Of a stretch of DNA of 64,000 bases, positions 26,727-40,210 are shown in pieces; the first letter of the stretch is position 1; the number at the start of each line of letters is the position of its first letter. The position numbers and the translations under genes were made by a program. The stretch covers positions 24,072,648 to 24,136,647 of the forward strand of contig CM047425.1 in assembly GCA_026168455.1 (NCBI GenBank). The letters run 5' to 3'. The notes under the pieces are model-generated. The model was not told the origin of the DNA, searched no databases, and saw nothing but the letters and a program-made list of their open reading frames with translations. The stretch comes from Theocolax elegans (taxonomy: Eukaryota > Arthropoda > Insecta > Hymenoptera > Cerocephalidae).

Positions 26727-26751
26727 ATATATATATATATATGTCTATGTG

Positions 26752-26782
<31 letters not shown>

Positions 26783-26820
26783 GTACACATGTACATGTGT
26801 GTATACACATATATGAAATA
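26727..26820. repeat. (TA)n/(TG)n microsatellite
   Basis: Alternating TA and TG tract with a self-complementary part around TGTACACATGTACA, between the CpG block and the start site of the Gln/Pro-rich gene. Confidence 0.75.
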
Positions 26821-26915
26821 CTATGAATCTTTAACGGCCTGTGTTACTTAAGTTGGGATCGATGAAAGCCGACAAGAAAGTCTATTGTAATTCGTGAATG
26901 GTCGTGACCCATCTG

Positions 26916-26956
26916 TATTTATACATGTGCCGGTATGGACACTAATCTTAGTCAGT
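26916..26956 (+). promoter_or_regulatory. Core promoter of the Gln/Pro-rich gene
   Basis: TATA-like TATTTATA at 26916-26923 and a perfect arthropod initiator TCAGT at 26952-26956. The 5' UTR would be about 194 nt to the ATG at 27148. The TATA match is imperfect and slightly far. Confidence 0.45.
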
Positions 26957-27147
26957 GAGTATCCTTACTACCGCGAGGAAGAGACTTTTGCCGTTTTACC
27001 GTTGGTGATTATTCCGTGACAAATGCGTTTTATCCGGTAGGACTATTTTATTCAAATGTTTATTAAAGTCAAATTACGCGTGTGCTCGAACTAATACGCT
27101 GTGAAATGTTACCGTTTTTGAAGAAATAAGTTATATATTTCGTGAAA

Positions 27148-28463
27148 ATGAAACTATTTTTGGTGAGTAAAAAAATATAACAATCGTTTTTAATAATTGT
27201 ACATTTAATTACGATTTATTAGATATTGTATTGCATTATTATATTATTACGTTTAATTATTTTTACATTAATGCAATTATGTGATTCATTAAGGGGATTT
27301 CGGACCCGAATTGCAGGGATCTACACCTTTTAACCCACCAATTAAATCTAAAATATTTAGTTAAAAATCTTAACAAAATTCATAAGGATAGTTTAAAACA
27401 TAAGACAGGGCCTGATGGATCGATTTTTTTAAGAAAATATACTTTTTATAATAATTGAATAAAAAATTTAGGGTCGGTAATTATTAGTGAAGAAAGGCAT
27501 AACTTTTCAACCCAACATCGTAATTAAAATATTGATTTCAAAATCTGAAAAAATTTGGGTTTATTGTTGAAAACATGTCTGAGAGACTGATGGACAGGAT
27601 TTTTTAAAAAATTCATTCTTTTGATTGTAGAAAAATATTAAAAATGACCATTTTTGAGTCCGACATCTCCTTTATATTTAAAATAATTGTGCGGTATTCT
27701 TAAATATTTGATTAATTTAATTAAAATTGTTTTAAAATACCTTATTTATGTTGCTGAACACGAATTTCTGTCACTTAGTAAATTAAGTACATGTCGTTTG
27801 AAATTTTATTTTTAATACATGAAATTTGATTGCAAGAACTATTTAAATTGTGCAACTATTATTTAATTATTGTATTGCTTAAATATTATTCAAATGTACT
27901 TAACGAATATAGAGTAAACATCGATTTAAAATTTTTTACATGAAATTTTCATTATGTAGGTAATCTGTATTCTAACCGCAGAAGCCTTTTACGTACTGGC
28001 CAGTCAGATAGATTCAGCGTCGTCGGATACAACGCAATTGAAAAATACAAATGAAAATTATCTAGAATCCGAAAGAAGAATTTCTGGAAATTATTACAGC
28101 AAGTCGAATAGATATATACCTAGCATTTATCACGGATACGTTCATTCTGGACATAGAGGACGTCTAGTAAGTCGATTACGTGGTGAAATAAACAGGCCCT
28201 TTAAACAATATGGTCCTCCTACGCATGGAGAATCGTTTAATCAGAACAATAATCAACAACAATATAAAGAGAATGTTCTAAATCAAGAAGTACCGAGTCC
28301 GATAAGGCACAATGACTTTGTAGAAACAAATCCAATTGCTAGTCAAAACAATCAACCATTTGGACAGGATACTGCTAACTATTTACCACCAAAAAATCAG
28401 AAACTCCCAGTAAGTGCACCAGCTCATTTATTTTCAAATCAGATTCATGACTTTCCTGGACAT

Positions 28464-28525
<62 letters not shown>

Positions 28526-29762
28526 ACAACAACAATTTGAACAACAGTTTCAAGTGGATAATTTCTTTCCTCAAAACTCTAATACTCCTAATACAGATTT
28601 TAGACAAAACGATTTTACGAATCAACAAATATCGGATGCAGCTTTATTTTTAAATCAAAATGCCCAAGCTATTTCTGATCTCTATGGAGCTCCAGCTCCT
28701 AATCAGATATATGCCCCAAATAATCAAGAATTTGAGAACGTTGATCAGCATCAACAGCAAGCTCACAATAATTTAAATATTCAGTTTAATAGTGATAACC
28801 AAAACCAACAATTTCCTGGTCCACTACCTTCGTATGCTTCTGGTGTTCTTACTCAAGAAACGTTAGAAAAGATACAGTCTTTGGAAAAAGACCGAACGAT
28901 TGCTCAGCTACAACAAGCACTTGCTCAAAGAGAAAATACATTAAGATACACACAAAGTGAAAATTTGTCCACCGCGCCATCCCAATTTTCAAGTTTAAGT
29001 AAGCCAAAAAAGTTACAAATTAGTGAACAATTTTTTAGTCAGCAAGTTTCGCCTTCTTTGCCTACGACAACCATCAGTTCATTAGGCTACAGAGAACATT
29101 TTGGACCAGTAACAATTGCAACGACAACTCAAACTCCTAATATATTACCAGCAACCACAACTTCACAACCGAGCCAAATTCCAAATGAAGCAGGAAGTAT
29201 ACAAATAAGTAACACTTTACCTTCACCAGATGGTCTAAAAGCATCTATAGGAGTTTCTGAAAATCGACAATTTGGAGGATTCTTTCCGACATTTATCTCA
29301 ACGAACGGCTTTATACCAAGTGCTCCAACGTACGGAGCAACGCTATTTCCTTCTACAGTCCTAAAACCAAGCGATAATGCACCTACGCATTTTAACATAC
29401 CGTTAAACACGAATGTTAACCAAAAACCAACAACTGCACCAGCAAAACCGCCTGGTAGTTCGTCTGCACCCAATACACCTACGCTCTCGATACCTTTAGG
29501 TCCGGTACATCCTTTCGTAACTCCAGTTCAGCCCCCAGTTGTAAAACCAATACCATTGATTCCATCAGCAACACCAATTCACCCAACTTACGGCATACAC
29601 TCAGGAGTTATCAATCCACCGTTTATTTACAAACCCGTAAAAGTTGTTCCGGTTTACTACTATCCTAATTATAGCTATCAATCAGTTCACAAAACTGTTG
29701 GAACGACCGGCTGGTCACATCCTTGGAATTATGCATCATCCTTTACTCCGAAATCTGCGTAG
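27148..29762 (+). CDS. Secreted Gln/Pro-rich low-complexity protein with His-Gln tract
   Basis: Two coding exons, join(27148..27162, 27960..29762), 605 residues. Exon 1 is ATG plus four codons and ends at GTGAGT. The 797-bp phase-0 intron ends in TTATGTAG. The join reads MKLFLVICILTAEAFYVLAS, a signal peptide; the long open frame alone has only a TTG start. Then come a basic Tyr/Arg segment, Asn/Gln-rich sequence, seven His followed by eighteen Gln (residues 173-197), a short charged amphipathic helix rich in Leu/Gln/Glu (about 302-331), a Thr/Ser/Pro region, and a Pro/Val-rich part (about 490-580) ending in Tyr/Trp motifs. No known domain or Cys pattern is seen. Inferred: an extracellular structural protein, perhaps of cuticle or glue. 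The family is not recognised. Confidence 0.88.
27289..27675. mobile_element. MITE in the intron of the Gln/Pro-rich gene
   Basis: Terminal inverted repeats AAGGGGATTTCGGACCCGAA (27291-27310) and, on the minus strand, AAGGAGATGTCGGACTCAAA (from 27672). TTAA is kept on the left (27289-27292) but mutated on the right. The inner left sequence GAATTGCAGGGATCTACAC recurs in other copies here. Non-coding. Confidence 0.6.
28461..28535 (+). repeat. CAT/CAG trinucleotide repeat coding His7-Gln18
   Basis: Seven CAT codons, then 18 CAG/CAA codons, in frame within the Gln/Pro-rich gene. The CAA interruptions tend to stabilise the tract. The open frames seen here in the other frames are shadows. Confidence 0.9.
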
Positions 29763-29951
29763 GTGTAAAAGTTATTTACGTTTACGACAGATTTGAGTTA
29801 TATTTTATCAATGAAAAGGGTATCTTTACTTTGCTTTAGATAGATATTGTATAATTTATAAGTTTAGTTAGTATACTACATACTGTGTACGTAACATCTT
29901 TTTATTTTTTTGTAAATACTAAATTTATTTATTGTTTTCTACACGATATTG

Positions 29952-29957
29952 AATAAA
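29952..29957 (+). terminator. Poly(A) signal of the Gln/Pro-rich gene
   Basis: AATAAA 190 nt after the stop codon, followed by T-rich sequence. Confidence 0.6.
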
Positions 29958-30331
29958 TTATTTTTATTAAAATATTTATTATGTGATTCAACTTTATTCG
30001 TTAATTTACTCCTACGTAGCAGATGGTACAAGTAAGTAGGTAAGTACGAATTTTCATTTGAAAATTAGTTAGAAGCTGCTCAACCTCAATAAAAATGTCT
30101 ACGCGCGTTATAAATTCTTTAATACTCATTGAAATCTCTCTTAAAAAATAATATCTCGCTTTAAGTAAGTGTAAAACCATAAATTTGTATTGTTGAGTGT
30201 AAAAACGTTAATTTCTAAATTATTCGAGAAAGGCATCAGCAAAATTGACTGATGTTAATGCACCACACGTATCATCCGTCGAGGTAGAAAGTGGCGAGAC
30301 ATTGATGTAGGTGTAAAGTCAGCCGGAAAAA

Positions 30332-30345
30332 ATGTCGCACTTCCG
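30332..30345 (+). CDS. Candidate first coding exon (MSHF..), product unknown
   Basis: ATGTCGCACTTCCG runs into a consensus GTAAGT donor at 30346. About 90 bp of CpG-richer DNA precedes it, with a TCAG initiator at 30319 but no TATA. It ends in phase 2. The candidate exon at 48633 would join in frame, but that intron would be 18 kb and the link is speculative. Confidence 0.25.
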
Positions 30346-30359
30346 GTAAGTGAAGCTAG

Positions 30360-33300
30360 AATACTCTCTCTTTATATATTAAGGATTCACAATATTAAAC
30401 ATTATGCGAATATATTGGCCTTGAATCGAAGACGTTTCTCAATCGTGACCTCGATAATTATTTGTTGATTCGATGCACGATCGTTGCAGTGGAATATAGT
30501 TAACAAATATCTATAACATGCTTATCGTATAATCATACTTAATTTATATATGTGTATATATATGTATGAATGTGGGTATGTTGGTAAATAGTGATATACA
30601 TATTATTAATGTTTCTCTAAATGCAATATTAAACGTTCAGTCGTTATAAATGCTCAATACGTTAACTACATAAGCCGCATAACTTTGAACAACTAGCGTA
30701 GAAACAACATTGAAAATTATTGATTTACCAAACGCATACGGATGAAAGTAAACTTTAATGTTGCGAAGGAACAAATATCCAATGGTTAATTAAAATTGTC
30801 AAGGTTATAAATAACGACTAAAAAAAGAAGATATTGTTCAAATTTGATATATTATTATAAAGACGTTTATTTTACAAACAACGTCAAAATATCAGTGTCT
30901 CAAATTTAAAATAAATTTTCATGTTAAATAAAGAAAAATTATAAGTAAAGTGATAAAGATAAAAATGTACGTATAACATTATTTGAATTAATAATTTGTA
31001 ATAAATGAAAAGGTATAGCCTGATAAGGTTGAAGGAAGTCCATCGGAACGCGTCACCAAATAAACTCGCAGTTCGATTAGCTCATTAATATCTACAAATA
31101 TTCCTTTCCAACAGCATAATCCACTGAGTATCTTTATTATATAAATAAACTATTTGTACATAATTTTCGATTGAAAATTAAATGGGACATAATCAAATGG
31201 AATTTAATTGAAGTTGCGTGCTCTATTATATATAAATATAATTCCATTGTATATTTATTTTTTCCAAGTAAAAAAGTTGATATCGTTATAGAAATGACAG
31301 AGTTTTATTATTAACAGCATTACAAATATATACATATATATATTTAGAGTAGCATAATTTTATTAAGTAAAGTTTATCCGTAATATTTTCAATTTCAACT
31401 TACATATACGGGTTCTAGGGGGAGCCAAACTTCTTTTAATCATCATTTTCTTTTATGATATTCCTAATGGCATTTATCTTGTATGTATTACCTCGACTAC
31501 CCTAATAACTTACCAAGTAACCTTACGGCCAACATATTTTCATTGCCTTCATGCACACGTAAAATGATAGGTACAATTATTCCGTGAAAATAAATTATTT
31601 AGCGAGGATTGTTATTATTATTATATAGTATCGTAATAACGATAAAACAAAATTGCTTGACGAAAACGAATATCATTCGCGCCGTTAAAAATTATTAAAT
31701 TGACATACCCTTGTAGAAAAAATTTGTTGCAGATCCGTGTCGACGAATCGGTGAACTTTATTCAAAATTAATTTAACAAGGTGATATTTTGGAATAAGTA
31801 ACGTATGAAGTAGACTTGGAAAATGTGTTGAAAAGATTTTATGTATGATATGATTTGCTGGAAAGCCGATGTAGAAATGAACTTCTCGTTCGTTTTGTTG
31901 CGCATTTCACATTCTTAGTAAAAAAATAATTAATTATTTAAAACGGAGAGTAAAAATCTAGTTATTTTAAATATATATATATGAAAATTTGCAATGGTTA
32001 CATAGCGAATGAATACATAAACGTAAATATACGCGCTTACAGCATCGTAAATATTCTGCGGTACGAATTCCCCTCTTGTTTCTTTTCATTTAAACTACTT
32101 AAGGTTATCTTGAATACCGTCTGATGATGCACTGGATTCTCACTATGCTCCACTATATAAACTTATTTTATTTAGTTAGTTACAGGATGTAAAATCAAGT
32201 ATCCTTGCATCTTTTCTCCAGGTTCGCGCAGTTCATTAACTTCTTTTATTCTAAAACTATACGACTTTTACTACTTTCGCGTTCGGAGTTTATTTATTTT
32301 TCACATTGTATTTCGCATGCGATTACGAATCGCTGAGCAGTGCGAGTTGATAAAAATAATTTTTTAAAACGTACGTGCCAATTATTACGGTTATTTAAAT
32401 AAGGTGAATGTTTTGAAGCATAAATCACGTGATTATCATTTACTCGATTTATTCCTGTTTATACTTTTAAATTGAAAATTTTCCCTTTATTAAAATTACG
32501 GAAATTATTTTAAATATTGTAATGTTAATATATTTTTTACGGACAAAAAAAACATTAATATAAATGTACGATCGATTTTGCGTTACATCGAATCGTTCGA
32601 TGTATATGTCATGCGACATTTTCATGTGTACCTAATTAAAATTTTTACGAAATTTTGACGAAAATACTACAAACGAATAAAATATTATTAAAATAAAGTA
32701 ACATTTACTAAACTTACAACTAAGTGAATTAGATATTATTCATATATAAAGATGTGATTATTCACAATACATACAAATAAATACTCTAATAGAGGATTCT
32801 GCCGAAGGGTCGTATGTATAATAATTGTTTACGTAAATAGTAACAGCTCGGGATCTCTTTACTTTCCAATTCAATTTTCGATAATTGAGAAAAGCTTTAG
32901 ATTTATTTACATTAAAGTTTCATTAAACTTACATTAAATATGCGTCATTATAATTTTGTAAGCTTTATGCAGTAATATAGTGACTTTTACTGTCAAATAA
33001 AATTTCAATAAAACATTTTTCTGCACTTTTATAAAATTATGAATATTTATTAGTGATCTTGACTGTACACTGTTATAGTCGATTTAACACGCAATAATAA
33101 TGTTATATTATCTGCATTTTTATTCGTTAGTTTCTTTTCTTTCTTTTTTTTAAATTCGCATACTTTTATTCCTAGTAGTCGTTGTGGCAAAAATCCTAAT
33201 ACTGAGGGTAATTCTTTTTTGTTAGCGAATCGCATCATACCCAAAGGACGTGCACGCAATTTATTAGTACGAGTGAAATAATTATTATAAGAATTATATA

Positions 33301-33630
33301 TAGGACTACACGAAAAATGAAATATAGCAACCGTTACAATTAATCATTATATTTTGTAATGATACACTGCAGCAATTAGATTTTATTGTCGAATTTACTA
33401 TACAATTTATGTCACAATGGAAAGTTGAATAATTACTACGAATTTTCCAAAAACTCTTATCAAATATAACATAAAATTTACTTCATAGCAAAAGTTTCTA
33501 TAATGTATTTAAACGTTTTAAAATTACTAGCTAAACTTTAAAATTTTGTAATAAAAATTTTACAATTATAACAAGAAATAGTGAAGTATAATAAATATTC
33601 CAAAACATTTGTTGTTGACTATTAATTATA
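30360..33630. other. AT-rich DNA, mostly featureless
   Basis: Two points only. A possible minus-strand first exon at 31535-31514 reads ATG TTG GCC GTA AGG TTA CTT G before a GGTAAGT donor. A 69-codon minus-strand frame at 33050-33259 has a protein-like part (LGMMRFANKKELPSVLGF) but no clear start or acceptor. Neither can be assigned. Confidence 0.25.
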
Positions 33631-33634
33631 TATT

Positions 33635-33770
33635 TTAATGTGATGCCGGATCGAAATTACAGAAATCTGTACCTTTCAACTCAAAATGTACAGTATTTAA
33701 AAAAAAATTTTTGTTTTGTTTATAAAAAAAAGTGAAAAATTACCATTTTCTTAATGCAACATCCCCTTAA
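33635..33770. mobile_element. TTAA-bounded MITE copy, internally deleted
   Basis: TTAA at 33635-33638 and 33767-33770. The left part (GATGCCGGATCGAAATTACAG) matches the copy at 27291 in order. The right end reads ATCCCCTTAA. About 130 bp long. Confidence 0.5.
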
Positions 33771-34419
33771 TAATGAGTTTTTTGTTAATTTTGGTGGATT
33801 TTGGTGTACAAACGGTGGAAATTATTGAAATGACGATGTTTTAATGGGATTATTTAAACTATTACATTCAATTATAAGAACAATAATATATATAGGTACA
33901 AATGTAGGTCCAATAATTAATAATATTACTCGTCAATAATGAAAAAATTATTTTCATGATTTATTCATTAAAACCTAGAAATAGCTCTTATTAAAATTAT
34001 TGCGTGGATGACAAAAGAAGAAATTATGGATTTTAGTTATTCTTTCTATATACGATATATTTTTTAATATATTTACAACGCACTGAAAAATGTATTAATA
34101 AAAAAATTGATAGCAGTAAAAAAGAGCAGGCACTATAAAAATCTATCTATAACCAAAAGCAGCTGTCTTCACAGAATACAAGTATTGATTGTATTTCTGT
34201 ATGATTTACCACGTTTGAAAGAAGGTAAGAAAAATAATTAAAATCGATGAAAGTATAGTCTGGTGGTTTATTTATTTCCTTAGTTTGGTGGAGGAAAAAA
34301 AGGGTTTTATATGCAGACGGTTTACCGTCGCCAATTCCGTTAAAATATTCGAGCTAATCACACCGCAATAAATCGTGAAGCTAGAGGGTGAACGAATGAG
34401 ATGGAGAAGGTGCAAGGAT

Positions 34420-34503
34420 ATATATAGAGAGAGAGAAAGGGAGAGAGAAAGGGAGAGGGGGAGAGAGAGAGAGAGACGAAGGGAGAAGAGAGATAGAGAG
34501 AAA
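34420..34503. repeat. (GA)n microsatellite
   Basis: GAGA-rich tract with GGGA interruptions. The minus-strand open frames rich in Ser/Leu across it are artefacts of the repeat. GA tracts can bind GAGA factor, and a CpG-rich block follows directly. Confidence 0.8.
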
Positions 34504-34860
34504 ATTGCAGATCGCAACTAGAGCACCGGCGGAAATCGCTTTTCGCTTCGTGCGCGAGCTTACCGACAGAACTAATAATCTTAGTTCGAATCACTTTCTA
34601 CTAGTTGCACAGCCAATGGCGATCGTGCGCTTCCCAGAACGCAAACCAATTCACGCGAACTATGGTCGCGATTTGACCCTAGCCCCTATTAGATTTTGAC
34701 GCCCTTCCCTCCCTGTGAGGGAGGCCTAAATTGTGGCTTCAATGGGGGAGAGGCATTGTAACGAATTGACTTCCGAATGGCTGGATAGATGCTTTAACCC
34801 GAAGTTCGAGCACACCTACGGATAAACTTGCCCGGGCATTCAATACCTTCAATGCAAACT
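34504..34860. promoter_or_regulatory. CpG-rich block next to a GA tract
   Basis: About 350 bp of GC-richer DNA in an AT-rich setting, with a short hairpin CCTCCCT-GTG-AGGGAGG near 34705-34725. An open frame 34505-34699 (plus) lacks a start in good context. Best read as a possible enhancer or promoter; no transcript can be tied to it. Confidence 0.3.
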
Positions 34861-36134
34861 TTAGAGATGATCAAAAAAAAAACACCACTGATTTTACATT
34901 AATTTCAACTATTTCCAGCATATCCGTTTCTTATTCTATTTAAATACATATGCACCGACTAGTTTTATTTTTGGCCACGTGTTTTATTCGTTTCCACACC
35001 ATTACTCATTGTTACATTTATATTTATATATATATATTCTTCAATTGTTCAAATAGGAGCTCGTTAATCAATAAAATAAAATTGATAACATTTTCAAATT
35101 TGTTAGTGTGTAACTGTTACATTATATTAATAGGTATTATTAGTAGGGTAAGTATATAATAAATTTACATACATCACCAGTATAACATAAACATTAAATA
35201 TCAAGTTTCGATATATTACAGGGAATAATCTAGATCGCTAGATATATTTCTATCTACTTGTTCATTTAAAATAACATTTCTATTAAAAATAATGTAATAC
35301 AGGAAATTTAATAAATTACATTTTTATTGCAACAAAACAAAGTGAAAGCATAAACTTGCAACTGGAATAAGTATTTTGTTTTTCATTAAACTAGAAAGAA
35401 TTAATATCGAATTTATTAATAAAAAGTAGAAATGTATAAACTTTCATAAAAGAAAGATCATCGGATATATATATCAGAAAGCGTTTCCTGGAACATTGTG
35501 GCAACAAGGTAAAAGTATTGCAAAAATATAGAATATCCTTCTAAAAGGGAAGTGGATTAAAAACATTTAAAATCAATATTGTATCTGGGTATACAGAAAA
35601 TAAGTAAAATATTTCTGGGTAGCTATCATTTTTAGCTTTTATTAATATACGTTTTGATTGATAACGTCGAAAAGTAATATAGGATTAAGCTTTTTAAACC
35701 TACGTTTAATACTTCCAGATTGTTTTCGATTTATCAGCAAGTTCCAATGTACGTTGTGTACGTTTGTAATTGCTAATGGATGAAGAAACATCGTTTTTTC
35801 TATAAGAAAACAACGGTATCTTCGAGAACGGTATTTTCTGTATACCCGTAATTGAAATATATTTGTAATTTCAATCGCGTTTTTACAAAAAGTAAATATA
35901 CGTTACGTTGCCTTTGAAACGTATTGCCAAAGATTATAGAGAGAAAAGTGAGGGTGGTTTCGAACGAAGCGTTACTCGGTTGGAAAGTATTACCGAATAC
36001 ACAGATGTTTACAAACCAACTTCGTTAGTCTAATCCAAAGGATTCGCCCGGACAAACAATAGGAAGAAGACCGAAGTGATGAAGTGATGAAGTGACCAAA
36101 ACTGCTATTCACACATTACCCTCATCATCCTCAG

Positions 36135-36241
36135 TCAATCACGTCTACGAAGCGGTTCCTGAACATTTAAACGCACCACCGAGAACCGCCAGATTACTGC
36201 GGGATCCTAATTCCTACAAACTGCGGGTAGAACGAAAGTAG
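36135..36241 (+). CDS. Candidate terminal coding exon, product unknown
   Basis: The acceptor CCCTCATCATCCTCAG ends at 36134. Two bases finish a codon, then 34 codons start NHVYEAVPEHLNAPPR, continue with RLLRDPNSYKLRVERK and end at TAG 36239-36241. The frame is open back to about 36085. Composition and codon use look strongly protein-like, and the block is GC-richer than its flanks. An earlier patch (35950-36020) also has a protein-like frame in another phase. Upstream exons are not established; the family is unknown. ATTAAA at about 36265 could serve as a poly(A) signal. Confidence 0.33.
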
Positions 36242-37128
36242 ATGTTTGCTCGGAGTTATGTAAATTAAAAGATAATCTCTATTCAATCTAATAATAACTT
36301 TTTTCCACCCAAAATTTTCTAAGCTGCGTAACCTTATTTTTTTTTTTTCATTCGATACTCTATGTTGCGCGTAAGAATCAATACGAGATTGAAAAAATGT
36401 ACAAGGAAAGGAAGATGTGTACGAACTTTTCTTATTTTACCATTCTGATATGTTGAAAAACGGATCGTAACTGTACGAAAACAATCTATGATAAGGCATA
36501 AGAATTTCCTTTCACAACTTTCGTACACTTTCCGAATATCAAATATAACATTGTTTCCGCATTTAATCTCATATTGCTCCCACATGACACTCCATCTATT
36601 TTACTTACGAGATCTCACGCGAGATTGAAACTATTTCCTCTATGATATGTTACCTAATTTCAATGCACAAACTAGGTACCATGAACATGATATACGTACA
36701 TCGTCAGTCTTTACCAATCAGACATATATTTCTTATGCTATTATCACGACTACTCTCGTTCAATATTATTGTCTTTAGTATACGAATACAAAAAAATTGA
36801 GGAATATATTCAAGTAATCTGACATCACATTTCGAAATAAAAAAGTTGTACTATAGGCTAATTATTATTATTTTTACGTTTTCTCTTAAAATAATTCACT
36901 AACTTTTTGTATACGAGTTTGTAGGGTGTGAAAGTAAGTTAATATTACGATGATTTTGTCATTCATGCAGTTTATTTAGAAAAGGTTGAGTTTTTTTTAG
37001 TTATGTGTTACTTGGCGACGTCTCGATGAATATCCTCCATCCTCATCAGGCTTTACCTTTTATTAGTAATTGATATTAACAAATAAATTATAATAAATTA
37101 AAGAATTAATTTACTTAATTATGCATGT

Positions 37129-37472
37129 GATGTGATGTAATAGTCAAATTACAGGGATCTATCTTCAAAAACCCGTCAATTTGTAACTAAAATGTAAAAC
37201 TAAAATGAAACTAACTTGCAAAAAATTTTGTCGAAATCATTAATTTTAAATTAATAAACAATATATAATTACATTTCGTCAGTAACAATTAGGAATAAAA
37301 ATCGAGCTTTCTGACTACTCAAAAATCTCAGTCACTTAATTGTAAAGATTTTTGAAAAAATTTCTAGATTATCTTCAGACCAAATCAAAATCATTATGGA
37401 AAAATTTTTCGAAATAACTGAACCTGTTGTTTATAAAAAATAATAGCCCTACTAATTTTTTTACATCACATC
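37129..37472. mobile_element. MITE copy with GATGTGATGTAA inverted ends
   Basis: GATGTGATGTAA at 37129-37140 and its exact reverse complement at 37461-37472. Just inside the left end, CAAATTACAGGGATCTA matches the inner part of the copy at 27291, so it belongs to the same or a related family with changed termini. Confidence 0.5.
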
Positions 37473-37479
37473 TTTGAAG

Positions 37480-40200
37480 AAAAGTATGTATATTCGCCAA
37501 TGCATGTTCCTCTTGTACCAAACAAATGTAAGGTGCTGTACTTTTCTTTGTACAAAATCACAAATTTTTATTTTATATTTAATTTATTTTAAAATCTAAT
37601 AATGTCATTTGGGAGTATTATACCTATTACAAAAATATATAACAGATTTTACCATTTTTAATAAATATTTCCCGAAATTTTATTCTTGGCTACAACTTAT
37701 TCATATAAGATAATCATTTATTTAAAAGAAATTTAAAAGGAAACTTAAATCAAATAAATGTTGTGTTCAAACAATTCTTCAATCAGATTTTTGCCAACCT
37801 TTCACCACATTTTTGGCTTACTTTGCCCTGTGTTATTAAAGGACGAATTAAAATTCAGTATTTCTGCTTCCTTGCAGAGAAAGCATTATATGTATTGAAA
37901 TATATGTGTTAAACATAATGATTATTCAAGTAGGTTGATTGGTATATTTATTTAGTATTAATAGCAAATAAATACGTCATGTATTTTAGTATAACTGCAG
38001 CAAATATTAAATTAGCTTATGATTAATAGTTGCAAATATACACTACAAGGGTGTAAAATGCGACTTTTCGCTTGCGAGTGATATTGTAATGTCGCTCAAG
38101 GTTGCAAAGGCGTACGCTCGAGAAATGAACAAAATTTTAAATTGACGATGGACGTAAAACACATATTTTCAATTTAAAATATTACAAATGAAACATACTT
38201 TAGGGCAAACATATACGAGGTATGAGATTCATATTTCGTGGACTAACAATTAAGAATGAAATGTAAGAATAAGTAAATTTCTAATTTAATTACGATATTC
38301 CTAATTATATACAACATTAGAATAATTTATACTTTTTATTTATTATCTTTGTTGTTAATTCTCAAATCATAAAGCTAATTCATATTTTGAGAGTTATCTA
38401 ACTGTTTTATTCTACATTATGGATCAATTTATTGAACTTGATGTCATGAATCTATATACAATATAATTCAATAATGAAATAAACATTTTGTTCGAAGTAA
38501 CAATAGAGATTATTATCTATGATACAAGTAAAACTACGGTATAGTACATAGAACTTTATCCAATATTAGTAGTAAAAACAAAGGTTATAGCAATATGCCC
38601 GAAAAAGTGTACATATTACGCATAACTTATATGCATATTATGTGGTAAATTTAAAAGGCATGTGCAGCGGGGGTAAAAAAGCATTGGTCGAATACTGTAG
38701 AAGGTAGCAAAAATAAACAGATATTATGAGTGTCGGTACTTTCTCTTTAATAACAATAAAAATATTGGTAAGAAGTGGAGTTTAACAGTAACGCAATTCT
38801 TGATTATGTCATTTGGACTGTACGACGGTCATAGTTGTTTAGTTTACCTATTGTAATGACGGTGATTCTGGTCGATTAATAAACAATAAACCACCGAATC
38901 CACGCACTTTTTAATACTCCGTAATGTTAATGGTCTAAGGACACTTCCGTAAATTGTAATAAAAAACACTGAAAATTTAATTTAGTATTTATAATGAATT
39001 TCACAATGTATCCTTTAATTATTTTACCTATATACTATGCACATTGTTCGTTATTGCCTTACGAGGTATTGCTAAATTAAAATTCCCTTTTCTCTGCTCT
39101 AATTGCAACGTACCAATCGTATCCTATATCTTACAAATAATTAGTTGCGCACACGCCGAGCATTAAACAAGTGTATTATCGAAGCAATGACTCTCATACT
39201 ATAATGATGACAAAAATCTCGATATATTTGTAGAAAAAGACATCTTTTCGTTTTTTTATTTATTAAACACACTTGAACGTGTCTTCGTAATATGATTTAA
39301 ATTAAATATACCTGCGTAAAATTATAAAGATTTATATCAACTTAACGAAAAGTTTGTATGACGAAAGTTTGTATCCACATACGCAATGAGGCTTTCCAAA
39401 ATTTTCAAAAATATTTATTAGATAATTGTATAAAGTTTAAATAAACTTAAAATAGTATCTTTGATACGTTTAAAAATAATACCTTTTAAACGTATAAATT
39501 TAGGTCAATAAAAATTTTTTAAAAAGTTTAAAATCTCCGATACTCTACTTCCAAATTTCTTCGTCTACCACTGGACTATTTTATTTATGAAAGAATTTGG
39601 TGAACAAACCATGATATTCATTTGGCAACGTTTCGTTCGTGAAAAAAGAACTATTTTATTGTTTACGACAATAACTTAAATTTATATAAAATTTAAATAA
39701 AATTGGAAGACGAGTCTCATTGCGTATATGTTGATACAAACTTTCCCCAAACATAAAATTTTTACACGGAAATAAATGATTCTCGCATAATACAAAAGTA
39801 TGCGTATTAATTAGCTTTTGAAAAATAAAATTGTGCAATGTATTCTTGTTTTAAAATCTAGAATTTACCATTCCACTGAGCGTAGAAGAATTTTGATTAC
39901 ATTATTAGGGTTATTCAATTAATATGTTGATGTCGATGGAATGAGGTGTACATATATATACCAATGTATTTTACAATAAATTATGCATAGCCGCGTGAGC
40001 AATCGAGAACGTAGTGAAATTACGAATAAATTTTTATTGCCAATTAACTATTACATACTAAATCCACAAACTTATTTAAACGAGCAAATACTAATTATTA
40101 TAATATTATGGGAACGTTATTTCGCATCGAAAAGCAATAATTTAGTAATTTACCTATTGTTAAGAAATATTAATGTTCAACGGGATGTAAATGAAAGTAT
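37480..40200. other. AT-rich DNA, no gene seen
   Basis: A good acceptor at 37878 (CTTCCTTGCAG) leads only to quickly closed frames. The 75-codon frame at 39983-40210 abuts the next gene's TATA box and has no coding character. Confidence 0.35.
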
Positions 40201-40210
40201 TGCGTTTTAA

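Noticed and set aside
28414..28653. Ile/Ser/Asn-rich plus frame and Leu/Met-rich minus frame (28434-28628)
   Set aside because: Out-of-frame readings of the CAT/CAG repeat in the Gln/Pro-rich gene.
29129..29473. 114-codon minus-strand frame
   Set aside because: Antisense shadow of the Gln/Pro-rich coding exon.
34272..34594. Ser/Leu-rich minus-strand frames
   Set aside because: Readings through a GA microsatellite.
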